Below the pieces are notes generated by a model, which saw only the letters and a program-made list of their open reading frames with translations, was not told where the DNA came from and made no database searches. Positions 7,956-14,858 of a DNA stretch of 64,000 bases are shown in pieces (position 1 is the first letter of the stretch; each line of letters begins with the position of its first letter). The stretch lies in assembly GCF_040958695.1 (NCBI RefSeq), contig NZ_CP162599.1:2018001-2082000 (forward strand), written 5' to 3'. The stretch is from Ornithinibacillus sp. 4-3 (GTDB lineage Bacteria > Bacillota > Bacilli > Bacillales > Amphibacillaceae). Both the position numbers and the translations under genes were made by a program.

Positions 7956-10013
7956 TTATTCTTCATCTTCATTTTCGTGTTCTTTTGAGTCAAAGTAGGC
8001 ATCCATAATTCTTTTACCAATTTTGTGGTTTACACTATCTCCAGAATTTTTTCCGATATTTGGAACAATAATCGCAAAAGCAACTTCTGGATCATTATAC
8101 GGAGCATAGCCTACTAAGCTTAAATTCTCTGTATCGTATTTTACACCATCTACAAAAACCTCATTTTCAGCTGTTCCTGTTTTTCCTGCTACCTGATGTG
8201 GATTATTACCCCAGTGTGTTCTCGCTGTTCCGCCACTAGCATTAAAAACCTGACGAAATCCCTCTTGTACACGGCGAATTTCTGAATTATCCATATCAAT
8301 CCGATTTAATACCTCTGTTTCCTGTCTACGATAAACGGATCCTAAAGTATCTTCATATGGAACTGGGTTACGAATTTCTTGCACTAAATGTGGTTTAACC
8401 CGGTAGCCATCATTTGCGATTGTTGAAACATATTGCGCTAGTTGTAATGTCGTAAATGTATCATACTGCCCAATCGCATAGTCCATTAATAAACCGGCTT
8501 TTCTTTCATTGCCAACATATCCTGTAGATTCAAATGGAAAATCAATTCCTGTTTTCACACCTAAACCAAATTGATGGAAGTAATTACGCATCTCTTGAAA
8601 CGCCGCTGGGTCAAAGTCTACTGCTTTATCATAACTATAATTGTATTCTCCACCCATTCGTAATGCAATATAAAACATATAGACGTTTGAGGATCTTCTT
8701 AGTGCATCATAATCATTGACCCAACCTAAATTGTTATATGATCCTTTTGCTGGTGTTCCTCTAATTTTCATTTTCTGATCGTTAAAGCTTTGCCCAGGTA
8801 CAATAACACCAGATTCATAGCCGGCTAAAATTGTCGCTCCCTTGACTGATGAGCCTGGACGATGTGCATCATAAATCGTTTTAAAAGCGGCATTTTCCAC
8901 TTCCCCTGTTTCTCGATTATAATGTTGGCCAGACATTGCCAAAATTTCACCAGTTTTCGGATTCATTACAACAGCAAGCGCATCTTCCATATGTCTGTTC
9001 GCATATGGATGAGCTCGAATAATTTTGCTTAATTCGTCTCCAACAATCTCATCCACTTCTGCTTGGAAGTCCATATCGACTGTTAAGATTAAATCTTTTC
9101 CTCGTTCACCTGGAACGATGACAGTAGAATCAATCACTGTACCGGATTTACTTGTTGTATATTCAATTTGTTCCTTACGTCCTCTTAAAACATCTTCGTA
9201 TTGCTCTTCTAAGCCACTTCTACCTACTCGATCATTACGGCTGTATCCTCTTGCTAAATAATATTGTTCTCTTTCTGCTAAGATTCCTTGTTCTTGGGAT
9301 GTAATCGAACCAAGGAAGCTATTGAAAACATCTTCATATGGATATACTCGATCCCAATCCGTTGTCGCATTAATTCCTGGTAGATCACTTAAATGCTCAG
9401 CAATCATTGCATATTCTTCGGGAGTTACATCTTCATTTTTAACAATTTGTGGTGTTAATGCAGATGCCTTGTCTAACTCTCTTTTAATCGCAATAACCTC
9501 TAATTCTTCATCCGTAAAGCCTTCTATTTCTTCATCCGTTATTCGTTCTAATATTAAATTATATTGTTCCGCATTTTTTAAATCTGCTGCCTCTTCTTCA
9601 GATAATCTCTTAACAGCTTCTTCTTCATTTTTCAAATACCAATATTCTCTTTTATTACGTGGTGTAATAGCATCAATACGTTTTTCATCATCCATAGAAA
9701 TAAACTCTGCTAATTTTTCAGCTACTTCTAATTTATCTTTAGCTTGAACACCTTTTTGTGGTGTATATGTGATGGAATACATTGGCTTATTATCAACAAC
9801 TACATTATGATTCCGATCAAAAACCTTACCTCTTGGAACAGGAATTTTTGTTACATCCTGAATCGTTCGATCTATTTCTGTTTGATAGGATTCACCATTT
9901 AAAATCTGCACAATCCCTAATTGAATAATCAAAATAGAAAACATCAAAAACACTACAAAAAATAATAAGTTTAATCGAAAGGGAAGTTGTGCTCTTTTTT
10001 TCTTTTTCTTCAT
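7956..10013 (-). CDS. pbpA: Class B penicillin-binding protein (PBP2A/PbpA-type transpeptidase)
   Basis: A 685-residue D,D-transpeptidase that cross-links peptidoglycan during side-wall elongation. A basic cytoplasmic tail (KKKKKRAQ) and one membrane anchor (about 13-35) lead into the dimerisation/pedestal domain, which contains GKVFDRNHNVVVDN. The catalytic domain has SSVK with nucleophile S388 and K391, then SSN, and KTGTAEN near residue 615. No PASTA domains are present. Position next to sodA matches pbpA (yqgF) of B. subtilis, where PbpA and PbpH share the elongation role. The ATG at 10013 has GGGGAG upstream. Confidence 0.92.
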   Translation of the reverse strand: MKKKKKRAQLPFRLNLLFFVVFLMFSILIIQLGIVQILNGESYQTEIDRTIQDVTKIPVPRGKVFDRNHNVVVDNKPMYSITYTPQKGVQAKDKLEVAEKLAEFISMDDEKRIDAITPRNKREYWYLKNEEEAVKRLSEEEAADLKNAEQYNLILERITDEEIEGFTDEELEVIAIKRELDKASALTPQIVKNEDVTPEEYAMIAEHLSDLPGINATTDWDRVYPYEDVFNSFLGSITSQEQGILAEREQYYLARGYSRNDRVGRSGLEEQYEDVLRGRKEQIEYTTSKSGTVIDSTVIVPGERGKDLILTVDMDFQAEVDEIVGDELSKIIRAHPYANRHMEDALAVVMNPKTGEILAMSGQHYNRETGEVENAAFKTIYDAHRPGSSVKGATILAGYESGVIVPGQSFNDQKMKIRGTPAKGSYNNLGWVNDYDALRRSSNVYMFYIALRMGGEYNYSYDKAVDFDPAAFQEMRNYFHQFGLGVKTGIDFPFESTGYVGNERKAGLLMDYAIGQYDTFTTLQLAQYVSTIANDGYRVKPHLVQEIRNPVPYEDTLGSVYRRQETEVLNRIDMDNSEIRRVQEGFRQVFNASGGTARTHWGNNPHQVAGKTGTAENEVFVDGVKYDTENLSLVGYAPYNDPEVAFAIIVPNIGKNSGDSVNHKIGKRIMDAYFDSKEHENEDEE

Positions 10014-10099
10014 TTATCTATCTCCCCGTTTATGAAATAATCTCTAACTATTATAACATCTAGCCTATGATATGCTACTGTTTCCTATTATTTTCTTTC

Positions 10100-10135
10100 A
10101 AAATAAAAAGAACACATGGATAATTATCCATGTGT
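10100..10135 (-). terminator. Rho-independent terminator of sodA
   Basis: A fully palindromic stem ACACATGGATAA/TTATCCATGTGT (10112-10135) is followed on the minus strand by TCTTTTTATTTTG. It lies 20 bp past the sodA stop codon. Confidence 0.88.
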
Positions 10136-10155
10136 CCTATATATATGTTAAACAA

Positions 10156-10767
10156 TTATTTTGCTGCTTCGTAATTTTTCGCTACTGCATCCCAATCTAC
10201 TACATTCCAGATTGCTTTAGCGTAATCAGGACGTCTGTTTTGATAGTTTAGATAGTAAGCATGCTCCCAAACATCTAAACCGAATAATGGAGTTTTACCT
10301 TCCATAACTGGGTTGTCTTGGTTTGGAGTACTTGTAATTTCTAATTCACCATTATTTACTACAAGCCATGCCCAACCTGATCCAAAACGACCTGCTGCTG
10401 CCGCTTCAAAATCTTCTTTGAACTTGTCAAAGCTACCAAATTTTTCATTGATTTTATCAGCTAATTCACCTGATGGATTTCCTCCACCATTTGGAGATAA
10501 TGTATTCCAAAATAAGCTATGGTTAGCATGTCCCCCACCATTATTACGCACTGCTGTTTGAACGCTTTCAGGTAAGCTATTTAGATTTGTAAGTAAGTCT
10601 TCTAAAGACTTATCTTGTAAATCTGCATGCCCCTCTAACGCATTGTTCAAATTAGTTACATACGTGTTGTGATGTTTTGTATGATGGATATTCATTGTTT
10701 CCTTATCGATTGTAGGTTCTAATGCATCGTATGCATAAGGTAATTCTGGTAATTCAAACTTTGCCAT
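10156..10767 (-). CDS. sodA: Superoxide dismutase, Mn/Fe family
   Basis: A 203-residue cytosolic enzyme that converts superoxide to hydrogen peroxide and oxygen. The four metal ligands are visible: a histidine in MNIHHTKHH, one in [11 protein letters not shown], and aspartate plus histidine in [27 protein letters not shown] and the overall length fit the manganese-type enzymes of Bacillus ([12 protein letters not shown] family start, here [18 protein letters not shown]). GGGAG precedes the ATG, and a plausible sigma-A promoter lies about 70 bp upstream. Monocistronic. Confidence 0.97.
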   Translation of the reverse strand: MAKFELPELPYAYDALEPTIDKETMNIHHTKHHNTYVTNLNNALEGHADLQDKSLEDLLTNLNSLPESVQTAVRNNGGGHANHSLFWNTLSPNGGGNPSGELADKINEKFGSFDKFKEDFEAAAAGRFGSGWAWLVVNNGELEITSTPNQDNPVMEGKTPLFGLDVWEHAYYLNYQNRRPDYAKAIWNVVDWDAVAKNYEAAK

Positions 10768-10827
10768 ATTTAGAACATCTCCCTTTATTATTTTAATTTA
10801 ATGAAAGTTCATTACTTTCTATAGTTA

Positions 10828-10856
10828 ACATTACCAAAACTGGAAGGTTCATGCAA
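10828..10856 (-). promoter_or_regulatory. Candidate sigma-A promoter of sodA
   Basis: On the minus strand TTGCAT (10851-10856), a 17-bp spacer and TAATGT (10828-10833) sit about 60 bp upstream of the sodA start. Confidence 0.55.
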
Positions 10857-10996
10857 ATTTTTAGCTTTAGGTAATGATTAACCTACCCTCTTGTTATAGT
10901 ATGTACATTCCCAAAATCCATTCCCCTTAAACGTATAACATTTAATTAAAATCTTAATTTAAATCTATGAAATGGATCTATTAGATATTTTTAAGC

Positions 10997-11031
10997 AAAA
11001 TAAAAACAAGCTACCCATAATATGCTTGTTT
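10997..11031 (-). terminator. Terminator of the tRNA array
   Basis: Stem AAACAAGC/GCTTGTTT (11004-11031) is followed on the minus strand by TTATTTTGC. It lies 7 bp past the CCA end of tRNA-Phe, the last gene of the array. Confidence 0.75.
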
Positions 11032-11037
11032 ATCAAA

Positions 11038-11113
11038 TGGTGGCTCGGGACGGAATCGAACCGCCGACACAAGGATTTTCAGTCCTTTGCTCTACCGACT
11101 GAGCTACCGAGCC
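11038..11113 (-). tRNA. tRNA-Phe (GAA)
   Basis: A 76-nt tRNA with encoded CCA, acceptor GGCTCGG/CCGAGCC, A73, and anticodon GAA in the loop CTGAAAA. The D and T arms are intact. It is the last gene of the array, and its 5' half is copied 180 bp upstream as a broken remnant. Confidence 0.95.
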
Positions 11114-11271
11114 ATTATTATATGTAATTTTATATTTGCATCTAGCTCCAAAATTGGTTTCGAAGTTTATTCAATGGTGCTTCCTTTGCTCGTCGTGTTG
11201 CAAGCTATTTCGATGATGTCGCACTCCTCGCATGCCTGCATATAGAAGAGGTTTCGATGAAGTGTACGGCA
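11114..11271. other. Insert-like spacer between tRNA-Phe and its truncated copy
   Basis: About 27 bp next to tRNA-Phe (CATTATTATATGTAATTTTATAT) match the flank of the truncated copy at 11297. The remaining 130 bp or so are richer in GC than typical spacers here and contain three TTTCGA(A/T)GA-like motifs. No open reading frame or RNA structure is obvious. It looks like foreign or repeat-derived DNA filling a broken tRNA duplication. Confidence 0.5.
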
Positions 11272-11297
11272 TGCTCTACCGATTGAGCTACCGAGCC
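11272..11297 (-). pseudogene. Truncated tRNA-Phe (acceptor and D arm only)
   Basis: The 26 nt match the first 26 nt of the intact tRNA-Phe with one change in the D loop (G to A). After the D stem the sequence diverges completely, so anticodon and T arms are missing. The upstream 27 bp also match the flank of the intact gene, showing a partial duplication. It should not give a functional tRNA. Confidence 0.8.
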
Positions 11298-11358
11298 ATT
11301 TATTATATGTAGATTTATATCTCAATTAATCTAAAAATTCTATGTAAAAATAAAAAAA

Positions 11359-11451
11359 TGGAGGAGGAAGAGGGATTCGAACCCCCGCGGGCTTTGACAC
11401 CCCTTTCGGTTTTCAAGACCGACCCCTTCAACCAGACTTGGGTATTCCTCC
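11359..11451 (-). tRNA. tRNA-Ser (TGA)
   Basis: A 93-nt class II tRNA with long variable arm, acceptor GGAGGAA/TTCCTCC, and anticodon TGA in CTTGAAA. CCA is encoded. The discriminator base reads T, whereas serine tRNAs of Bacillus normally have G73. Confidence 0.92.
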
Positions 11452-11461
11452 GTATGCTAAA

Positions 11462-11538
11462 TGGTGGACCCTGCAGGACTCGAACCTGCGACCAATCGGT
11501 TATGAGCCGATCGCTCTGACCAACTGAGCTAAGGGTCC
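11462..11538 (-). tRNA. tRNA-Ile2 (CAT, lysidine-modified type)
   Basis: A 77-nt tRNA with encoded CCA, A73, acceptor GGACCCT/AGGGTCC and anticodon CAT in GCTCATAAC. The acceptor and body resemble the tRNA-Ile(CAU) of Bacillus, read as isoleucine after TilS modification, and not the elongator Met tRNA beside it. The array order Met-Ile-Ser agrees with the B. subtilis trnB array. A methionine assignment remains possible. Confidence 0.8.
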
Positions 11539-11636
11539 CTTTACAAATAGGAAATCTTCCTTCCTATAAGTTTCGAATCCGCATCCCAGCTATTTACAAG
11601 CATGTAGCATCTATGCGAAAATTTAATTCAAAAAAA

Positions 11637-11713
11637 TGGTAGCGGCGGAGGGGATCGAACCCCCGACCTTACGGGTATGAACCGTACGCTCTCGCCAGCT
11701 GAGCTACACCGCC
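11637..11713 (-). tRNA. tRNA-Met (CAT, elongator), copy 1
   Basis: A 77-nt tRNA with encoded CCA, A73, acceptor starting GGCGGTG and anticodon CAT in GTTCATACC. The G1-U72 wobble pair and the body match the elongator methionine tRNA of Bacillus. It is identical to the copy 254 bp upstream. Confidence 0.93.
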
Positions 11714-11718
11714 AAAGG

Positions 11719-11792
11719 CTCCACAGGTAGGATTCGAACCTGCGACCAATCGGTTATGAGCCGATCGCTCTGACCAACTGAGCTAAGGGTCC
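11719..11792 (-). pseudogene. Chimeric tRNA: Ile2 5' body fused to the Asn 3' end
   Basis: The 5' acceptor strand, D arm, anticodon arm (CAT) and 5' T stem come from tRNA-Ile2. The 3' T strand and acceptor strand come from tRNA-Asn. Acceptor GGACCCT cannot pair with CTGTGGA, and the T stem has a C-A mismatch, so a normal cloverleaf is impossible. It is the expected by-product of the 254-bp duplication and almost certainly non-functional. Confidence 0.88.
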
Positions 11793-11890
11793 CTTTACAA
11801 ATAGGAAATCTTCCTTCCTATAAGTTTCGAATCCGCATCCCAGCTATTTACAAGCATGTAGCATCTATGCGAAAATTTAATTCAAAAAAA

Positions 11891-11967
11891 TGGTAGCGGC
11901 GGAGGGGATCGAACCCCCGACCTTACGGGTATGAACCGTACGCTCTCGCCAGCTGAGCTACACCGCC
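11891..11967 (-). tRNA. tRNA-Met (CAT, elongator), copy 2
   Basis: Identical in sequence to the tRNA-Met at 11637, offset by exactly 254 bp, with the same anticodon CAT and encoded CCA. It is probably the ancestral copy because it lies next to the intact tRNA-Asn. Confidence 0.93.
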
Positions 11968-11970
11968 AAA

Positions 11971-12044
11971 GGCTCCACAGGTAGGATTCGAACCTACGAC
12001 CGATCGGTTAACAGCCGATAGCTCTACCACTGAGCTACTGTGGA
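11971..12044 (-). tRNA. tRNA-Asn (GTT)
   Basis: First gene of the array: acceptor TCCACAG/CTGTGGA, G73, and anticodon GTT in CTGTTAACC. The 3' end continues CC then T, so the terminal A of CCA must be added after transcription. The T arm (GGTTCGAATCC) is the site where the duplication junction formed. Confidence 0.93.
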
Positions 12045-12089
12045 ATTATACTAATTTTTTTGTCGTTATTTAATAATTGCGACTTTTTT

Positions 12090-12118
12090 AATATAACATA
12101 GGGAATAATCTATGTCAA
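12090..12118 (-). promoter_or_regulatory. Sigma-A promoter of the tRNA array
   Basis: Consensus TTGACA (12113-12118), a 17-bp spacer and TATATT (12090-12095) on the minus strand, about 46 bp before the 5' end of tRNA-Asn. Confidence 0.85.
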
Positions 12119-12304
12119 TATTTTACTTCCTAATAACTTTCTTATTATGTAAGTTATGGTTATTGCGCAAGTTCGACAACAAATATAACTATATCATCAC
12201 AGAATTGAAATGGCAATATGTTTTATTAGAATTAATTTTTAAAAGCACAAATAAATTATTTCTCTTCTCTAGAGTATCCCAAAACCTGATAACTAAACTA
12301 TTTA
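12119..12304. other. AT-rich spacer between the Na/Pi cotransporter and the tRNA promoter
   Basis: I see no supported gene here. The plus-strand open frame across 12112-12348 has no ribosome binding site and runs through the tRNA promoter and the cotransporter terminator. The string is simply AT-rich. Confidence 0.6.
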
Positions 12305-12335
12305 GAAGAAGAAAAAAGGCGAGTTTCCCCACCTC
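12305..12335 (-). terminator. Rho-independent terminator of the Na/Pi cotransporter gene
   Basis: Stem AGGTGGG/CTCGCCT with a GAAA tetraloop (two wobble pairs) is followed on the minus strand by TTTTTCTTCTTCT. It lies about 40 bp past the stop codon. Confidence 0.78.
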
Positions 12336-12372
12336 TTTTTCATTCTAATACATGTTCAAAAGGACTCTTCTA

Positions 12373-13998
12373 TTATTTTCTTAATACTTCTTCTGCAATA
12401 TTAACAGCATGATCAGCAATTCTTTCTAAATCATTGACAATATCAACAAAAATCATACCTGCTGTTGCATCACTTATTCCTTCGTTCATACGAATGATGT
12501 GTTTTTTACGGAATTTTTGTTCCATTTGATTAATCAGATTTTCTCTTTGTAAAACGGTTAATGCTTCTTCTTTATCTATATGATTTAATGCATAAATCGA
12601 CTGTCTTACATTCAATAATGCTAAGTCAAACATATTATTAATATCTTCTAAAGCCTCTTCTGGTAATTGAACTTTATTGGTCACTTGGTATTCAATCGTT
12701 TCGATGATATTTTCAAAATGATCTCCTATTCTTTCTATATCGCGAATGGTATCCATTAAACTTGTATGCTCTGCACTTTCTACCTCAGACATTGTTTTAG
12801 ATGATATGTCAATTAAATATTTTGTAATTTCCTTATCTAAATGATTTAAAGCACCTTCTATTTTCATTGCTGTAGTTGCGTGATGAGGTTGTTTCGTTGT
12901 TAAAAATAAGTAAGTTTCATCAAGGCCTTTGCACGCAATATCCCCCATCCGAATCACTTCTGATTTAGCTTGTGATAAAGCTACTGTTGGCGAACGTTGA
13001 ATAAAAATAGGATCTAAATGCTTCGCTTCATAATCTACAATAATTGCTTCACCTGGAATTAACTTAGTTACTATCCATGCGAGTACACCAATTAATGGTA
13101 ATTGAATAAATGTATTAAACGTATTGAAACTACCATGAGCAAAGGCAATTGTCATTTGTGGATTTAGATTAAAACTAGCCTGTAAATATGCTACATATGT
13201 AGTAAAGAAATCTAAAAAGATAAGAAAAATCACTGTTCCTAGCAGATTAAAAATAACATGTGTCAAAGCCGCTCGTTTAGCAGCTACACTTGTCCCAATT
13301 GCAGCAAGCACTGCGGTCATTGTTGTTCCAATATTATCTCCGAATAATACTGGCAGCGCTGCATGAAGATCAATTGCTCCTTCTGAAAAAAGACCTTGTA
13401 ATATCCCAATAGTTGCACTTGAACTTTGGACAATTAATGTGAAAAAAGTACCTATTACAACACCTAAAACAGGTGTAGAACTCATATTGATCGCTAGCTC
13501 TTGAAAGGATGCCAGATTGCTTAAAGGAGCCATTCCACTTGTCATTAAATTAATTCCAAAAAATAATGCTCCAAACCCAAAAATAGCTTGTCCAATCGAA
13601 GTAATTCGTTGATGTTTAAAGAAAAAGATTAAGAAACTACCGACAGCAATAATTGGTAAAGCAAAATCTCCAATATCTAATCCAATAATAAAGGCAGTAA
13701 TCGTTGTTCCAATATTTGCTCCCATAATAACACCAATTGCCTGTCTCAATGTCATAAACCCTGCATTTACAAGCCCAACTGTTAATACAGTAGTACCAGA
13801 GCTACTCTGTATAAGCATTGTAACAAGCATTCCTGCTAGCACTCCAAGTAGTGGGTTACTTGTAAATCGATCTAGGATTTCTCTTAATCGTTCTCCTGCT
13901 GAATTTTGTAATCCTTCACCTAAATATTTTATACCTAGAAGAAAAATTCCTAATCCTCCGATAAATTCGAATAGGAGTTTCATAAAATCTATTTCCAC
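12373..13998 (-). CDS. Na/Pi cotransporter family protein with PhoU-like tail
   Basis: Integral membrane phosphate importer of about 541 residues. Two inverted-repeat transport halves each carry the signature pair: QSSSGTT with GANIGTT in the first, QSSSATI with GDNIGTT in the second. After about eight membrane spans, the last 200 residues form a helical PhoU-like domain (NHLDKEITKYLIDIS; RDIERIGDHFENI; NDLERIADHAVNIAE). A frame from TTG 14019 exists, but GGAG lies just after it, so GTG at 13998 is the better start. No pst genes are nearby. Confidence 0.88.
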   Translation of the reverse strand: MEIDFMKLLFEFIGGLGIFLLGIKYLGEGLQNSAGERLREILDRFTSNPLLGVLAGMLVTMLIQSSSGTTVLTVGLVNAGFMTLRQAIGVIMGANIGTTITAFIIGLDIGDFALPIIAVGSFLIFFFKHQRITSIGQAIFGFGALFFGINLMTSGMAPLSNLASFQELAINMSSTPVLGVVIGTFFTLIVQSSSATIGILQGLFSEGAIDLHAALPVLFGDNIGTTMTAVLAAIGTSVAAKRAALTHVIFNLLGTVIFLIFLDFFTTYVAYLQASFNLNPQMTIAFAHGSFNTFNTFIQLPLIGVLAWIVTKLIPGEAIIVDYEAKHLDPIFIQRSPTVALSQAKSEVIRMGDIACKGLDETYLFLTTKQPHHATTAMKIEGALNHLDKEITKYLIDISSKTMSEVESAEHTSLMDTIRDIERIGDHFENIIETIEYQVTNKVQLPEEALEDINNMFDLALLNVRQSIYALNHIDKEEALTVLQRENLINQMEQKFRKKHIIRMNEGISDATAGMIFVDIVNDLERIADHAVNIAEEVLRK

Positions 13999-14115
13999 AA
14001 ATATCTCAACTCCAATCAAATAACAAATAGACTTCCTGTAGACTATTATTCAAAAGAAAAAGTCTTATGTAAAGGATATACGAAGGAATTAACATTTTCT
14101 TTACAACTTCTCTTT

Positions 14116-14754
14116 TTAGGAATTAATTTTTCTAACTAAAATTCTCGTTCCATCAACCTCTTCTACTCTAATTGGTGTATCTTTTTCAATCCATTCAGCA
14201 TTTGAAATTCCACTGTATTCTTTACCATCTATTCGTATCGTGCCAATAGGACGTAAATCAGTTAAACTAACTCCTTCTTGCCCTACCAATGCCTTGTATT
14301 CCTCGTTCATGGAAGAATAGCCTGCTTCTGAGGTTAACCGATCTGATAATGTTAACTTCGACCAAAGCTTTCTTTTTCTTGTTTTAAATATTTTTAATAA
14401 CAAGAAGGATGCCCCAGCTCCTAGTAATACACCGATAACTGCATATAATCCAGCAGTTAAGTTTGGTGCAGATAGTGCAACTGCTATAAGAACAGAAACA
14501 ATCCCAATAGTACCTATTGTCCCATCATTTATGAATTTACCATCTATAATAATCAAAGCTAATCCAATCAAATAAATAATAATCATTAATGTCAATGATT
14601 CCGTTTCAGCATAAGTAGTGAAATAAAATGTCATTGTACCAATACCTAAAAGAGCAAATATAGCTCGCATATTAACAAGTATTTCACCAAATAAAAATAA
14701 TGTTCCTAATCCTGTAATCAACATTGCCATTGGATCCTGTAGTAACCAATCCAT
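14116..14754 (-). CDS. NfeD-like membrane protein with C-terminal OB fold
   Basis: A 212-residue protein with about four or five membrane segments (residues 10-125) and a C-terminal NfeD domain (about 145-210: YKALVGQEGVSLTDLRPIGTIRIDGKEY). Such short NfeD proteins (B. subtilis YuaF type) work with flotillins in membrane microdomains. It lacks the protease domain found in YqeZ at 41104, with which it shares the phrase GQxGVxLTxLRPxGTxxxxG. No flotillin gene adjoins it here; an IS element lies directly upstream. GGGGG precedes the ATG at 14754. Confidence 0.85.
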   Translation of the reverse strand: MDWLLQDPMAMLITGLGTLFLFGEILVNMRAIFALLGIGTMTFYFTTYAETESLTLMIIIYLIGLALIIIDGKFINDGTIGTIGIVSVLIAVALSAPNLTAGLYAVIGVLLGAGASFLLLKIFKTRKRKLWSKLTLSDRLTSEAGYSSMNEEYKALVGQEGVSLTDLRPIGTIRIDGKEYSGISNAEWIEKDTPIRVEEVDGTRILVRKINS

Positions 14755-14858
14755 TCTGATATCCCCCTTTATTTATTATTATATTTTAAGTATTTCTATT
14801 ATAACATGTTTTAAAATTTACTATTATGCAAAAATCCCCGGAATAACTGATTTAAAAC

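Larger units (their letters stand above)
11481..11988. repeat. Exact 254-bp direct tandem duplication in the tRNA array
   Basis: Bases 11481-11734 and 11735-11988 appear identical over the full 254 bp by reading. Each unit holds the 5' part of tRNA-Ile2, the spacer, one whole tRNA-Met and the 3' end of tRNA-Asn. The junction is in the shared T-arm string CGAACCT, which also begins the sequence after the second copy, so unequal exchange between the Ile2 and Asn T-arms explains it. An assembly artefact cannot be excluded. Confidence 0.9.

Noticed and set aside
11462..11538. Calling the GGACCCT tRNA an initiator or elongator methionine tRNA
   Set aside because: It has a paired 1-72 end, unlike an initiator, and its body differs from the elongator Met gene beside it but fits tRNA-Ile(CAU).
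12112..12348. Plus-strand 78-codon frame near the tRNA array
   Set aside because: It runs across the tRNA promoter and the cotransporter terminator, has no ribosome site, and its composition is simple AT-rich noise.
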